A stretch of 64,000 nucleotides of DNA from Silicimonas sp. (GCA_013002465.1 JABDJO010000137.1:1-64000); one strand, 5' to 3'. Shown: positions 26,727 to 36,886, counted from the first letter of the stretch. The notes: a model not told the origin generated them from the sequence alone. Numbers and translations are program-made.

Positions 26727-27501
26727 TCAAAAGCGCCTTGATCTGGATCGGAGAGAAACTCTCGGTCTGGCGGATTTGAATTGTCCCGTTCTTGACCAGT
26801 TCCAGCGATGCTGCAAAATGCGATGCCGTGGCTGATCGGCGGCGTTTTGGATCGGCCTCCCAACCATCGGGCAAATAGGACATCAGATCGGTCCAATCGC
26901 CCGCATAGCCGATCAACCCGCGCATCCGCTCAAGCGCCTGTTCCAGGGTCATGACGTTTTGACGCTCCATGGAATAGGGGCGGAAATCCTCTTTCGTGCG
27001 AAGCCGCGCGTATCCCTGCATCAAGTCAAGAAGCGTCGCCGTATAGCGGACCCGGCGCACGCGTGTAACGTCCTCGGGGATACCGCGCACAAAAAAGTCG
27101 CGCCCCTTCTGGTCCCGCGCCATCAGCTTGGCCGCCGCATCGCGCATCGCCGACAACCGTTCCAACTGAAACGCCAGATGCGCGGCAAGTTCCTCGCCCG
27201 ATGGACCCTCGTCGCTTGGGTCAGGCGGCAACAAAAGCCGTGATTTAAGGAAGGTCAGCCAGGCCGCCATAACCAGATAGTCGGCCGCCAGTTCAATACG
27301 AAGTGTCTTGGCGCGGTTGACAAAGGCGAGGTATTGCTCGGCCAACGCCAGAACGCTGATCCTGCGCAGATCGACCTTTTGGGTGCGCGACAGCGTCAAA
27401 AGCAGGTCCAGAGGCCCTTCGTAACCGTCTACATCCACGATCAGGGCTTCGGCCCCCAAGCGGGCATCGACATCGTCGAATTCGGCGTCGCCGTCCGGCA
27501 T
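26719..27501 (-). CDS. scpA: segregation and condensation protein A
   Basis: Kleisin subunit of bacterial condensin. Of 260 residues, the N-terminal part DGYEGPLDLLLTLSRTQKVDL and VMAAWLTFLKSRLLLP is diagnostic for ScpA. The C-terminal SMC-binding winged helix follows, ending in IQIRQTESFSPIQIKALLNG. It lies about 100 bases after nagZ in the same orientation and overlaps scpB. Confidence 0.93.
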   Translation of the reverse strand: MPDGDAEFDDVDARLGAEALIVDVDGYEGPLDLLLTLSRTQKVDLRRISVLALAEQYLAFVNRAKTLRIELAADYLVMAAWLTFLKSRLLLPPDPSDEGPSGEELAAHLAFQLERLSAMRDAAAKLMARDQKGRDFFVRGIPEDVTRVRRVRYTATLLDLMQGYARLRTKEDFRPYSMERQNVMTLEQALERMRGLIGYAGDWTDLMSYLPDGWEADPKRRRSATASHFAASLELVKNGTIQIRQTESFSPIQIKALLNG

Positions 27502-27604
27502 GTATGCTCCCTCAATCAGTGCGTATCCGCGATACCGTTGTTTTGTTTTGCAAAATTTGCCTTCAAAACCGGTCCAATCCGATCACGTGGCAGCAAATTT
27601 TGAA

Positions 27605-28603
27605 TCAGTTTGACGCAGACTGCATTAGCGCCTCAAACTCGGCCTCAAGGGCGGAAATGTCAATATCTGTTGGGGTTCGTCGCGAGCTGACCGCAAGATG
27701 TGCGCGTTTCGCCGCCGCATCGGTCATCTGGCCCGCCGTTTCGGCGACGGTCTCCATCTCGGCCAGATCGCCGTTGCAGTGCAATACCAGATCACACCCC
27801 GCTCCAAGCGAGCCCCTGGTTTTTTCAGCAAGCGACCCTGCAAGCGCACCCATGGAAATGTCGTCAGACATCAACAAGCCGGACAACCCCAGAGCTTCGC
27901 GCAAAAAGGCAATGCCCGCCGATGACATTGTGAAAGGAAGATCCCCGGTGATTTCAGGCACCACGATATGGGCCGTCATGACCATATTCAGATCCGATAG
28001 CGCCCGGAAAACCTTGAAATCACTCTCTTTCAGTTCCCCAACGGGCACGTCGATGCGTGGCAGACCCTTGTGACTGTCCACCGTCGCCCGCCCATGGCCA
28101 GGCGCGTGCTTAAGAACCGGCAGGCAACCGGCATCCAAAAGTCCCTCGGCACAGGCGCGTGCCATGGTCTCGATGACGTCCGGAGTGCGACCATAGCAGC
28201 GGTTTTTCAGGAATGGATGGGTCTCGGGCCAGGCAATATCGGCCGATGGCGCACAGTTCACATCAATACCGTGGGCCATCAGTTCGGCGCCGATCAATCG
28301 GCCGCGTAGATACATCGCGCGTGGCTCGTCCAAGGCATCCACTTGGTCCAGCGGCGGCATCCACTCGTGCCAATGGGGCGCGCGCATTCGCTGAACACGC
28401 CCGCCTTCCTGGTCGATCAGGACCGGTGCCTCACGCCCGACCGCTGCGCGCAGATCGGCTGTCAGACGGCGAAGCTGATCCGGCGTGCCGCAATTGCGCT
28501 GAAAAACGATGAACCCCCAAGGGTCTGCATCGCGAAAAAACGCCACCTCGTCTGAGGTCAGTTCAAGCCCGGCGGGCGCGAAAATATACGCGCCCTGCCC
28601 CAT
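27605..28603 (-). CDS. nagZ: beta-N-acetylhexosaminidase
   Basis: GH3 family glycosidase that removes N-acetylglucosamine from muropeptides during peptidoglycan recycling in the cytoplasm. The 332-residue enzyme carries PVLIDQEGGRVQRMR, NCAPSADIA, the catalytic KHAPGHGRATVDSH motif and the nucleophile Asp in LLMSDDISMGAL. The start is 2 bases after the SPOR gene stop, so they are in one operon. Confidence 0.93.
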   Translation of the reverse strand: MGQGAYIFAPAGLELTSDEVAFFRDADPWGFIVFQRNCGTPDQLRRLTADLRAAVGREAPVLIDQEGGRVQRMRAPHWHEWMPPLDQVDALDEPRAMYLRGRLIGAELMAHGIDVNCAPSADIAWPETHPFLKNRCYGRTPDVIETMARACAEGLLDAGCLPVLKHAPGHGRATVDSHKGLPRIDVPVGELKESDFKVFRALSDLNMVMTAHIVVPEITGDLPFTMSSAGIAFLREALGLSGLLMSDDISMGALAGSLAEKTRGSLGAGCDLVLHCNGDLAEMETVAETAGQMTDAAAKRAHLAVSSRRTPTDIDISALEAEFEALMQSASN

Positions 28604-28605
28604 GA

Positions 28606-29607
28606 TTATTCGTGAACGACAGGAATACAGTTGGCGCCATCGGCAACAAGAACCGCGCAGAACCGCCTTGCATCGGCCAGATTGTCAAATCCCAAGGCCC
28701 GCAAACGATAGAACGATCGGCCCCCGGTGCTGGCCTCCTGGACGACACGATCCTTGCCAACCATGTAATCCCCGAACCGCGCCTGGGCATTCGCCCATTC
28801 CTGACGGGCATCGTCGGCGCTGCCAAAGGCTCCAAGTTGCACAAGCCTGGTTCCGACTGGAATGCTTTGCACATTCACCTCGCCATTCACCGGATCAACC
28901 GCAGGAAGCGATACACGCTGCAGCCCAGTCGGCCTGATCTCCGGGCGCGGCGTCACGACTGGCACATGGGCAGCCGCCTCGATCTTGGCGAGCGCGGGTT
29001 CGGGTTTCATACCGATGTCACCCAAAGCAGCCCGAACCGCCAGATCAGTGGCCGAAAGCTCTTGTTCAGCCGGCAGAATGGTTTCCTCGGTCGCCGTATC
29101 GGGCAAGACCGGGGCCATCGCTTCGATTTCTTCAATTGCCAAAACGGCAGTATCACTGTCGTTCTCTGCCAATGGGGCCAAAGCATCGCTTGGCAGGTTC
29201 GTGGCCACAACAGCGGATTCTTCGACTTCGGCCTCGGCTTCAACTGCCGGAAGTGCGGCCATTGCCAAGTCTTCGTCTTCGTCCAATGTCGTTGGCTGAG
29301 GCGCCAGTACCACCTGATCGGATGGTGCGACCTCAACGCGCTCCTCGGCAATGCGGTTTACAGTCAGACCCTGATAATTGCTTGCCAATCCCCCCGGATC
29401 CACCGGAGCCACCCGCATCGGCCCTTCCAAGGCCCGCACAACCGGAACGCCGGTCACATCGCGCACCCAAAGCTTCCAACCCCAGGTCGCCAGACCCGCG
29501 ATCAGCAAAATGGAAAGTAAGGCGCCTGCCCAATTGAGCAACGCCGTCAGTGATCCGCCATCCGGATGATCACCATAATCATCGAAATTGATTGCCGCCA
29601 TATCCAT
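28606..29607 (-). CDS. SPOR domain protein, single membrane span
   Basis: A 333-residue inner membrane protein: short cytoplasmic N-terminus, one transmembrane helix (about residues 25-46), a long Ala/Glu/Pro-rich periplasmic linker, and a C-terminal SPOR domain (about 252-330) with TRLVQLGAFGSADDARQEW and GRSFYRLRALGF. SPOR domains bind denuded glycan strands at the division septum. The position between argS and nagZ is typical in alphaproteobacteria. A start at ATG 29601 is equally possible. Confidence 0.88.
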   Translation of the reverse strand: MDMAAINFDDYGDHPDGGSLTALLNWAGALLSILLIAGLATWGWKLWVRDVTGVPVVRALEGPMRVAPVDPGGLASNYQGLTVNRIAEERVEVAPSDQVVLAPQPTTLDEDEDLAMAALPAVEAEAEVEESAVVATNLPSDALAPLAENDSDTAVLAIEEIEAMAPVLPDTATEETILPAEQELSATDLAVRAALGDIGMKPEPALAKIEAAAHVPVVTPRPEIRPTGLQRVSLPAVDPVNGEVNVQSIPVGTRLVQLGAFGSADDARQEWANAQARFGDYMVGKDRVVQEASTGGRSFYRLRALGFDNLADARRFCAVLVADGANCIPVVHE

Positions 29608-29678
29608 GCCTCATGTAAGCCGCCGGTTGATCCGGTGGTCTTGCCTGCTCGTTCAACGCTGGCGGGGCACTTTATAAG

Positions 29679-31403
29679 TCAGCGCATTTCCTCGACCGGC
29701 GTCACGCCTAGGATACTCAATCCGTTGGAAATAACAACGCCTACCGCGCGCGGTAGGGCGATTTTCGCCGCCGTTGCCTTTGGATCGCCGTCCTGAAGGA
29801 ACCGCAGATGTGGTAGATCATTGCCTTTGTTCCACAAGGAATGGAACTCGGACGCCAATTCATAAAGGTAGAATGCCACGCGGTGCGGCTCGTGGGTGCG
29901 GGCTGCAATCTCGACCAGCCGCGGCCATTCGGCGATCTTGCGCGCCACGGCAAATTCAGCAGGATCTTCCAGTTTCGCGTCGTCCGACCAGTCAAGATGC
30001 ATTGCTTCGGCCTTGCGCATCACCGAACGGACCCGGGCATGTGCATACTGGACGTAAAACACCGGATTGTCCTTTGATTGCTCGCTCACCTTGTCAAAGT
30101 CGAAGTCCAGCGGCGCGTCGTTCTTGCGCGTCAGCATGACGAAGCGCGTTACATCGGCACCCACCTGTTCGACCAGGTCGCCAAGGGTCACGAAAGTGCC
30201 CGCCCTTTTCGACATCTTGAAGGGCTGCCCGTCCTTGAACAGCTTCACCAGTTGCGTCAGCTTGATATCCAGCGGCACCCGGCCATCCGACAGGGCACTG
30301 ACCGCGGCATTCATTCGCTTGACATAACCGCCGTGATCGGCGCCGAAGATGTTGATCAATTCGTCAAAGCCGCGTTCGATCTTGTCCCAATGATAGGCGA
30401 TGTCGGGCGCGAAATAGGTCCACGACCCGTCCGATTTCATGATCGGGCGATCCACATCGTCACCATGGGCGGTCGAGCGGAACAGCACCTGTTCGCGCGG
30501 CTCCCAGTCTTCGGGCACCTTGCCTTTCGGCGGCTCCAATGTGCCGGTATAGATCAAGCCCTTCTTTTTCAACTCATCTATCGCCGCTTCGATCCGGCCT
30601 GTGTTGTAAAGAGACTTTTCGCTGAAAAAGGCGTCCATCCTGACACCAATCGCCGACAGGTCCGAACGGATCAGATCCATCATCGCCTCGGTCGCAAACG
30701 CACGCACTTCGGCAAGCCAGACATCTTCATCTTGCTCTAAATATGCATCTCCAACCTTATCCTTCAGTGCTGCCCCAACCGGGATCAGGTAATCACCAGG
30801 ATAGGTCCCATCTTCGAAGGCAACCTCTTTTCCGTGGGCTTCGAGGTAACGCAGATAAACAGAACGGGCCAGCACATCGACCTGCGCACCGCCGTCATTG
30901 ATGTAATACTCGCGCGTGACATCGTATCCGGCGAAATCCAGAAGCGACGCCAAAGCATCTCCAAAGACAGCGCCACGAGTGTGCCCGACATGAAGCGGAC
31001 CGGTAGGATTTGCGGAAACAAACTCGACGTTCACCTTGACGCCCGCGCCCATGCCGGAATGGCCAAAGCTTTTTCCCGCATCGACGGCTTCGGCCACGAT
31101 GTCATGCCATACGACCGGCGCAAGTTTGAGATTCAAGAACCCCGGACCCGCAACTTCGGCAGAGTCGATCCTTGAATCATTTTGCAACCGCTCTGCCAAA
31201 GCCTCGGCAATTGCGCGCGGCAGTTGTCCGGCGGGTTTTGCAAGCACCATGGCCGCATTGGTGGCCATATCGCCATGACCCGGATCGCGCGGCGGTTCGA
31301 CGGTTACATTGCCCCAGGACAAACCCGCAGGCAGCGCGCCATCGGCAACCATGGCGTCCAGCGTTTCAATGACAGACGTGCGAATTTCGGCGAAAATATT
31401 CAT
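29679..31403 (-). CDS. argS: arginyl-tRNA synthetase
   Basis: Class I aminoacyl-tRNA synthetase that charges tRNA-Arg. The 574-residue protein has an N-terminal Add-1 domain, the HIGH motif as HVGH in [15 protein letters not shown] (about residue 133-146), the KMSK motif in [13 protein letters not shown], and a C-terminal anticodon-binding domain ending in [14 protein letters not shown]. Length and ends are normal. Minus-strand operon with dgt and the TPR-like gene upstream. Confidence 0.96.
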   Translation of the reverse strand: MNIFAEIRTSVIETLDAMVADGALPAGLSWGNVTVEPPRDPGHGDMATNAAMVLAKPAGQLPRAIAEALAERLQNDSRIDSAEVAGPGFLNLKLAPVVWHDIVAEAVDAGKSFGHSGMGAGVKVNVEFVSANPTGPLHVGHTRGAVFGDALASLLDFAGYDVTREYYINDGGAQVDVLARSVYLRYLEAHGKEVAFEDGTYPGDYLIPVGAALKDKVGDAYLEQDEDVWLAEVRAFATEAMMDLIRSDLSAIGVRMDAFFSEKSLYNTGRIEAAIDELKKKGLIYTGTLEPPKGKVPEDWEPREQVLFRSTAHGDDVDRPIMKSDGSWTYFAPDIAYHWDKIERGFDELINIFGADHGGYVKRMNAAVSALSDGRVPLDIKLTQLVKLFKDGQPFKMSKRAGTFVTLGDLVEQVGADVTRFVMLTRKNDAPLDFDFDKVSEQSKDNPVFYVQYAHARVRSVMRKAEAMHLDWSDDAKLEDPAEFAVARKIAEWPRLVEIAARTHEPHRVAFYLYELASEFHSLWNKGNDLPHLRFLQDGDPKATAAKIALPRAVGVVISNGLSILGVTPVEEMR

Positions 31404-31434
31404 GTGGCGCGGTTTAGCATTCTGGCACCGCAGG

Positions 31435-32214
31435 TCAACGTGAGGCTTTGGCCTTTAGATAACTTGCAGGGTCCCTGCTCATATCGGACCAATCTGCGCG
31501 ATTTCGAAGATGCGCAAGCTCCGGTGCCCGTTCAACGAAATCGCGCCGTATGTCCGAGCTCCAACCTGTTCGGTCCCGGTTCGCCGTCAGCAGGATCTGG
31601 GCGATCCCGGCCATCGCCGCATCGTCATGTCCAGACAACGCCATCAGGCTCGCACCCTGCAACTCGTGGCTCATGGCGTTGCCGGGGTTGGGCGTAAGCG
31701 CCTTGTAGGCGTTCAAGGCAGCCGGAATGTCTTCGTCTTCGATCAATACGTCGACCAACCCCGCCTCGGCGGCATAGCGAAAGGCGGTCATCTTTGTTTT
31801 TGGCAAACCACGATCGCAGAGATAAACAACACGCCCAAGAAGGTGCCTTGCCAAGTGTAACTTCTTTGTTTCCCGTGCAATTCCTGCCAGATGCAACAGA
31901 AGTGGCGGCTGATCCCACAGTCTTTCAACCCGGTCCCGCAAAAGACCCAGTGCTTCGTCGTATCGTTGCGATTGCACAAGCTGCGCCACATCGCGCCAGG
32001 ACTTATTCCACCAGGTCATGGTCTCTAGCGCCGCCTTGCCTTCGTCGGCATGTTCGTTTTCTTTCCAATCCTTGCGCGTGGGACGCAGATGATATGTGGC
32101 TTCGACGCTGCATCCGGCGCGTGCAAGCGCAAGTCCCAGAAACATGGGCGCACCGGTGCGCAGGTCCGCGATTTCGGAGCTGTCGGTGATCGGAAAATCA
32201 ATGAGTTGGTCCAT
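31435..32214 (-). CDS. uncharacterised TPR-like protein
   Basis: A 259-residue soluble protein without a signal peptide. From about residue 75 it looks helical and repetitive, with TPR-type pairs such as [17 protein letters not shown] and [17 protein letters not shown] followed by AALNAYKAL and [14 protein letters not shown] cannot name the family. The gene sits between dgt and argS with gaps of about 30-40 bases and is probably part of that operon. Confidence 0.65.
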   Translation of the reverse strand: MDQLIDFPITDSSEIADLRTGAPMFLGLALARAGCSVEATYHLRPTRKDWKENEHADEGKAALETMTWWNKSWRDVAQLVQSQRYDEALGLLRDRVERLWDQPPLLLHLAGIARETKKLHLARHLLGRVVYLCDRGLPKTKMTAFRYAAEAGLVDVLIEDEDIPAALNAYKALTPNPGNAMSHELQGASLMALSGHDDAAMAGIAQILLTANRDRTGWSSDIRRDFVERAPELAHLRNRADWSDMSRDPASYLKAKASR

Positions 32215-32255
32215 AAGACTATCCTACCACAAAAACGATCAAAACGATTTCCGCG

Positions 32256-33413
32256 TCAAACGGCGCTGTCGTCGCTTTCGTCAATAAACCGTGCATGGCA
32301 TTGAAGCGCGAAGCGATCCGTCATGCCAGCGATATAATCCGAAACCAGGCGCGCCAGAGCGGTTTGGCTGCTCGCTTCTTCGACGTCCTTGCGCCATTGC
32401 TTAGGCAAAGTATCCGGGTTCTGAAGAAAAAACGGGAACAACTGCTCGACGACCTCTGTCACTTCCTTGCGTTTTTCCACAACAGATGGCGCCCGGTACA
32501 TCCTGTCGAACAGGAACTGGCGGATCACCTTCAGATCCTGAAACACGGGGTCGGAAAACCGGATGATCTGAAATCCGGCCCGTCGGATATCTTCGGGCGT
32601 ATGCGGTTTGATCCGCGCAAGGCTCTCGTTCGCCACTCCGATCACGTCTTCAACCAGAATGCCAAAGAACCGCCGAAGCGCCTCGTGGCGTCGTCGATAG
32701 TAATTCAGCCCGGGATACAGCGTGTCGACACGTGCGAAACAGTCCTGAAGGATGGGGAGTTCGGCCAGTTCGTCGGTGGAAAACAACTCGGCCCGCAATC
32801 CGTCGTGCAGGTCATGGTGGTTATAGGCCACATCGTCCGAAATCGCCGCCACTTGTGCTTCGGCACTGGCGTATGTGTCCAGTTCCAGGTCATGCAAGGC
32901 TTGGTATTCGCTCAAAGCCCAAGGCAGTTGCCCCGTGACCGGGCCATTGTGTTTTGCAATACCTTCAAGGGTTTCCCAGGTAAGGTTCAACCCGTCGAAC
33001 TTCGCATAATGCCGCTCAAGGTTGGTCACGATCCGCAGGGCCTGGGCGTTGTGATCAAATCCGCCGAATGGCTCCATCAGCAACCCAAGGGCGTCCTCGC
33101 CCGTATGACCGAAGGGCGTGTGGCCCAGGTCATGGGCCAGCGCCACCGCTTCGGTAAGTTCGGCATTGAGGCCAAGCGCCCCTGAAATCGTGCGCGCTAC
33201 CTGTGCCACTTCGATCGAATGGGTCAGCCGGGTACGATAGTAATCGCCTTCGTGTTCGATGAAGACCTGCGTCTTGTGTTTCAGACGTCGGAACGCACTG
33301 GCGTGGATGATGCGGTCGCGATCGCGCTGAAAGCACGACCGGAAGGTGCTTTCGTCTTCCGGATAAAGCCGCCCGCGGCTGGCCGCCGGTTCCGATGCAT
33401 ACTCTGCCCGCAT
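32256..33413 (-). CDS. dgt: deoxyguanosinetriphosphate triphosphohydrolase-like protein
   Basis: HD-domain enzyme that hydrolyses dNTPs to nucleosides and triphosphate. ATG 33413 gives 385 residues, the usual alphaproteobacterial length; the longer frame from 33491 would overlap the divergent iron-sulfur carrier gene and is rejected. Motifs: AFRRLKHKTQVF, RTRLTHSIEVAQVAR, the metal-binding HDLGHTPFGHTGE, and a later DDVAYNHHDLHDG. First gene of the long minus-strand operon. Confidence 0.9.
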   Translation of the reverse strand: MRAEYASEPAASRGRLYPEDESTFRSCFQRDRDRIIHASAFRRLKHKTQVFIEHEGDYYRTRLTHSIEVAQVARTISGALGLNAELTEAVALAHDLGHTPFGHTGEDALGLLMEPFGGFDHNAQALRIVTNLERHYAKFDGLNLTWETLEGIAKHNGPVTGQLPWALSEYQALHDLELDTYASAEAQVAAISDDVAYNHHDLHDGLRAELFSTDELAELPILQDCFARVDTLYPGLNYYRRRHEALRRFFGILVEDVIGVANESLARIKPHTPEDIRRAGFQIIRFSDPVFQDLKVIRQFLFDRMYRAPSVVEKRKEVTEVVEQLFPFFLQNPDTLPKQWRKDVEEASSQTALARLVSDYIAGMTDRFALQCHARFIDESDDSAV

Positions 33414-33489
33414 TGCCGTGCTCTCTTGTTCGCCTGTCCCAGGCCCCATATATTCAAGGGTGCCCTGAATTGAAACGCCGGAGTCCGTC

Positions 33490-33822
33490 ATGGAACTTCA
33501 GATCCCGCCCAAAGTGACCCCGCGTGCCTTCGCTCGGCTGGCCGAGATCAACGATGGCGCGGACGCACCGCAAGCGCTTCGCGTTGCGGTCGAGGGCGGA
33601 GGTTGTTCGGGTTTTCAGTACAACATTGATCTGGATGCCCCCGCCGAAGGCGACCTTGTCCTTGAGGGAGACGGTCAAAAAGTTGTTGTCGACGAGGTGT
33701 CGCTGCCGTTTCTGGCCAATGCCGTCATTGATTTCTCGGATGAACTGATCGGCGCGAGGTTTGTGATTGAAAACCCCAATGCCACGGCCAGTTGCGGGTG
33801 CGGCACGTCCTTTTCGATCTAA
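33490..33822 (+). CDS. A-type iron-sulfur cluster carrier (IscA/ErpA family)
   Basis: Inserts or carries Fe-S clusters. The 110-residue protein has the three conserved Cys in GCSGFQY (one) and SCGCGTSF near the C-terminus (two), plus IDFSDELIGARFVIENPNA. It is not next to other isc or suf genes. GGAG nine bases upstream supports ATG 33490. Distinguishing ErpA from IscA needs phylogeny, so no symbol is given. Confidence 0.92.
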   Translation: MELQIPPKVTPRAFARLAEINDGADAPQALRVAVEGGGCSGFQYNIDLDAPAEGDLVLEGDGQKVVVDEVSLPFLANAVIDFSDELIGARFVIENPNATASCGCGTSFSI

Positions 33823-33915
33823 GGCCATATCGCGAAATCTGCGGTCTTTCCAAAGAAATGTTGAGCAAAGTCCTTTGGGGTTCCCCAGCCGTCACGAGCG
33901 CCATATATCAATGAC

Positions 33916-34356
33916 ATGTTTGGTGAACTCCTTCGCCGTATGACGGCGCCAGAACCCGAAGTCCTGACCGACGACGATGCCCGGCTTGCATTGGCCGCCC
34001 TTCTCGTCCGGGTCGCCCGATCCGATGGGCATTACGCAGAAGACGAAAAGAAACAGATCGACGAGCTGTTGGTGGCCCGTTATGGCCTTGGTCCGTTCGA
34101 GGTGACGAAACTCAGGGCCGATGCCGAAGTTCTTGAAAGCGAGGCTCCCGATACTGTGCGCTTTACGCGCGCCATCAAGGACGCTGTTCCCTATGAAGAA
34201 CGCGAGCATGTGATCGAAGCGCTTTGGGAGATCGCCCTGGCCGACGGCGAACGTGACCACGACGAAGATGCGTTGATCCGCCTGGTGGCCCCGATGCTTG
34301 GGGTGAACGACCGGGATTCGGCCCTGGCGCGGCAGCGGGCCCAGACCCGGGAATGA
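33916..34356 (+). CDS. TerB family protein
   Basis: A 146-residue acidic, all-helical cytoplasmic protein. The sequence DDDARLALAALLVRVARSDGHYAEDEKKQIDE-type segment (shown in part) and the later LADGERDHDEDALIRLVAPMLGV fit the TerB (tellurite resistance) domain, with paired Asp-rich metal-binding turns. Despite the name, single TerB proteins rarely confer tellurite resistance. The last four bases overlap the start of the PhnD-like gene. Confidence 0.82.
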   Translation: MFGELLRRMTAPEPEVLTDDDARLALAALLVRVARSDGHYAEDEKKQIDELLVARYGLGPFEVTKLRADAEVLESEAPDTVRFTRAIKDAVPYEEREHVIEALWEIALADGERDHDEDALIRLVAPMLGVNDRDSALARQRAQTRE

Positions 34357-35099
34357 TTGCGTCCTTGCCGATGTATGACTGGCCCGAAACCCGCGCGGCC
34401 AATGACCGGTTTTGGATCATCATTCGAGACAACCTGCGCCGTGGCGATCACCCCGCGCCTGAATCGCTTTGCCGAATGGGCGATCCCTGGGAACACTGGC
34501 AGGACCCGACGCTGTTTCTGTCCCAAACATGTGGCCTTCCATATCGGGCGCGGTTGCATGGCAAGGTCACTTTGGTTGGAACACCGGTGCATGATCTGCC
34601 ATGTGAGCCTGGCCATTATTTCAGTGTGATCGTGGCGCGCGCCTTGGATGAACGCCGCGAATTTGCGGATTTCGCCGGTGCCCGCCTGGCGGTGAACGAT
34701 GGAATGTCGCAATCGGGCTGGGCCGCGGCCGATGCTATGGCCAGGGCCAGTGAGATCGAATTCTCGAATATCATTCCAAGTGGCGCACATCGTGCGTCTG
34801 CTCTTGCTGTCGCCGGGGGAAAGGCCGACCTTGCGGCGCTGGATGCCGTAACCTGGAAACTGGTGCAAAAATTCGACGACAGCGCAATGTCCCTGCGAGT
34901 GGTCGCGACGACACTTCCGACACCTGCCCTGCCCTACATCACCGCCCTTGACCGGTCGCCCGTCGAGATATTCGCGGCCATTCAAGATGCCATCGAACAT
35001 TTGGACCCCGCCGACCGGGCCCTGCTTTGCCTAAAGGGCGTCACAACCATCCCCGTGAACCGCTACCTAGAGTTGCAAACGCCCGACACACCGTTCTGA
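34353..35099 (+). CDS. PhnD-like substrate-binding fold protein without signal peptide
   Basis: A 248-residue protein in the PhnD/SsuA/transferrin-like periplasmic-binding superfamily, based on GARLAVNDGMSQSGWAA (the usual SxSG phosphate-binding region of PhnD), SGAHRASALAVAGGKADLAALDAVTW and TPALPYIT. No signal peptide or lipobox is visible, so it is likely cytoplasmic, acting as a sensor or enzyme-like binder rather than a transporter subunit. Overlaps TerB by ATGA; the amino-acid ABC ATPase starts 65 bases later. Confidence 0.75.
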   Translation: MIASLPMYDWPETRAANDRFWIIIRDNLRRGDHPAPESLCRMGDPWEHWQDPTLFLSQTCGLPYRARLHGKVTLVGTPVHDLPCEPGHYFSVIVARALDERREFADFAGARLAVNDGMSQSGWAAADAMARASEIEFSNIIPSGAHRASALAVAGGKADLAALDAVTWKLVQKFDDSAMSLRVVATTLPTPALPYITALDRSPVEIFAAIQDAIEHLDPADRALLCLKGVTTIPVNRYLELQTPDTPF

Positions 35100-35164
35100 A
35101 CCTTGCAATCTGCAACAAACCGCGCCTTACTCGACCCCCGGATGACCAACAGCAAAGCCGACAT

Positions 35165-35935
35165 GTGACCGACACCCCCGTCATTGAAATCCGTGATCTT
35201 CACAAGAGCTTCGGAGCCCTTGAAGTCTTGAAGGGCGTCGACATGGTGGCGCCGCGCGGCCATGTCGTTTCGCTTATCGGGTCTTCTGGCTCGGGCAAGT
35301 CGACATTGTTGCGGTGCGCCAACCTTCTGGAAAACAGCCAGGTCGGAGAAATCCTGTTCGAAGGCGAGGCGGTGCAATGGCACGGGACCGGCCACAACCG
35401 GCATCCGGCCGACAAGGCGCAACTGATCCGGATCCGCACCAATCTTTCGATGGTATTTCAGCAGTTCAACCTTTGGTCCCACCTGACAATCCTGCAGAAC
35501 GTGATGGAGGCCCCAGTCACAGTTTTGAAGCGCGACCCTTCCGAAGTAGAAGCGGCTGCCCGCGAATACCTTGCCAAGGTCGGGATTGGCGACAAATGCG
35601 ATGCCTGGCCTGCCGAGCTTTCGGGCGGACAGCAGCAACGGGCCGCCATTGCCCGCGCCTTGTGCATGGAACCCCGTGCATTGCTGTTTGACGAACCGAC
35701 TAGTGCGCTTGATCCGGAGCTTGAACAGGAAGTGATCCGTGTCATCAAGGCGTTGGCGGAAGAGGGCCGCACGATGATCATCGTCACCCACGACATGAAC
35801 CTGGCCCGTGACGTCAGCGACTACGTCGTGTTCCTGCACGAGGGGCGGATCGAGGAAGAAGGCGCGCCCGAACGGTTGTTCGGCACACCCGAAAGTACCC
35901 GGCTGCAGCAATTCCTCTCTGCCGTGTCATCGTAG
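35165..35935 (+). CDS. polar amino acid ABC transporter, ATP-binding protein
   Basis: Cytoplasmic ATPase of a HisP/GlnQ-type importer. From GTG 35165 it has 256 residues; upstream extension of the frame is not convincing. Walker A is GSSGSGKST (about residue 38), followed by the Q-loop MVFQQFNLWSH, the signature LSGGQQQRAAIARAL and Walker B ALLFDEPTSALDPE; IIVTHDM holds the switch His. First of four transporter genes in order ATPase, binding protein, permease, permease. Confidence 0.9.
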   Translation: MTDTPVIEIRDLHKSFGALEVLKGVDMVAPRGHVVSLIGSSGSGKSTLLRCANLLENSQVGEILFEGEAVQWHGTGHNRHPADKAQLIRIRTNLSMVFQQFNLWSHLTILQNVMEAPVTVLKRDPSEVEAAAREYLAKVGIGDKCDAWPAELSGGQQQRAAIARALCMEPRALLFDEPTSALDPELEQEVIRVIKALAEEGRTMIIVTHDMNLARDVSDYVVFLHEGRIEEEGAPERLFGTPESTRLQQFLSAVSS

Positions 35936-36047
35936 CACTTGGAATGCCGTTACGGAAATCCTTGATTCTTAGGGGTTTTTACCGCAAGTTACGGCCACAA
36001 ATCGGGGCCTGCAACGACAACGCCCCTTTCGAAATTGGGAGAATACA

Positions 36048-36764
36048 ATGAAATCAACGCTTTTAACCGCTGTGGCGGCCTTGCTTGTTGCGGGAAGCGC
36101 CATGGCTCAGGACATGGTGCGCATGGGAACCGAAGGTGCCTACCCTCCGTGGAATTTCATCAACGATTCAGGTGATGTCGACGGGTTCGAACGCGAGTTG
36201 GGCGACGAATTGTGCAAGCGCGCCGAACTGAACTGCGAGTGGGTGACGAACGAATGGGATTCGATCATCCCGAACCTCGTTTCCGGCAACTATGATGCCA
36301 TCATCGCCGGCATGTCGATCACCGACGAGCGTGACGAAGTCATCGACTTCACGCAGCCCTATACTCCGCCGGACCCGTCGAACTATCTGGCGGCGTCGGA
36401 CAGCGCTGATCTGATGGGCGGTGTGATCGCAGCCCAGACCGGCACCATCCAGGCGGCCTATGTGGCCGAATCCGGCGCGACTCTGGTCGAGTTTGCGACG
36501 CCCGACGAAACCATCGCAGCGGTACAGAACGGCGAAGCTGACGCCGTTCTTGCCGATGGATCGTTCCTAGCCCCGATCGCCGAGCAGAACGGTGATCTGA
36601 TGATCGTCGGCGATGCCGTTGCCCTTGGTGGCGGTGTCGGCATGGGTATCCGCGAATCCGACGGTGATCTAAAGGGCAAGTTCGATGCCGCCATCCAGTC
36701 CATGAAGGACGATGGCAGCCTGAACGCCCTGATCGAGAAATGGGAAGTCAGCACTCAGTGGTAA
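36048..36764 (+). CDS. polar amino acid ABC transporter, periplasmic binding protein
   Basis: A 238-residue family 3 solute-binding protein with a signal peptide (about residues 1-20, cleavage after AMA). The mature part starts with MVRMGTEGAYPPWNF, the classical family pattern, and contains the ligand-contact region DAIIAGMSITDERDEVIDFT and AAQTGTIQ. A cationic or polar amino acid or opine is likely; the ligand cannot be fixed from sequence. A hairpin follows the gene, probably keeping its mRNA more abundant than that for the permeases. Confidence 0.9.
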   Translation: MKSTLLTAVAALLVAGSAMAQDMVRMGTEGAYPPWNFINDSGDVDGFERELGDELCKRAELNCEWVTNEWDSIIPNLVSGNYDAIIAGMSITDERDEVIDFTQPYTPPDPSNYLAASDSADLMGGVIAAQTGTIQAAYVAESGATLVEFATPDETIAAVQNGEADAVLADGSFLAPIAEQNGDLMIVGDAVALGGGVGMGIRESDGDLKGKFDAAIQSMKDDGSLNALIEKWEVSTQW

Positions 36765-36772
36765 GCTGACCG

Positions 36773-36792
36773 GGTGGGCCTTCGGGCCCACC
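36773..36792 (+). terminator. hairpin after the binding protein gene
   Basis: Perfect 8-base-pair stem GGTGGGCC / GGCCCACC with a TTCG tetraloop, 8 bases past the binding-protein stop, followed by TTTCC. Such structures after binding-protein genes are usually partial terminators or mRNA stabilisers that raise binding-protein expression relative to the permeases. Confidence 0.7.
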
Positions 36793-36886
36793 TTTCCGCC
36801 TTAGAGTGCATACCCGTTAAGGAAGTGACGCGATCCGGCAAAGTAGCCATTGCCGTTTCTCACGGGTTTGATCAAAGTGCCGGTTA

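Noticed and set aside
33414-33491. Longer start for dgt at 33491
   Set aside because: It would overlap the divergent iron-sulfur carrier start and add residues with no family similarity; ATG 33413 gives the normal length.
33916-34356. Tellurite resistance island
   Set aside because: A lone TerB-domain gene without terC, terD or terZ; no resistance system can be claimed.
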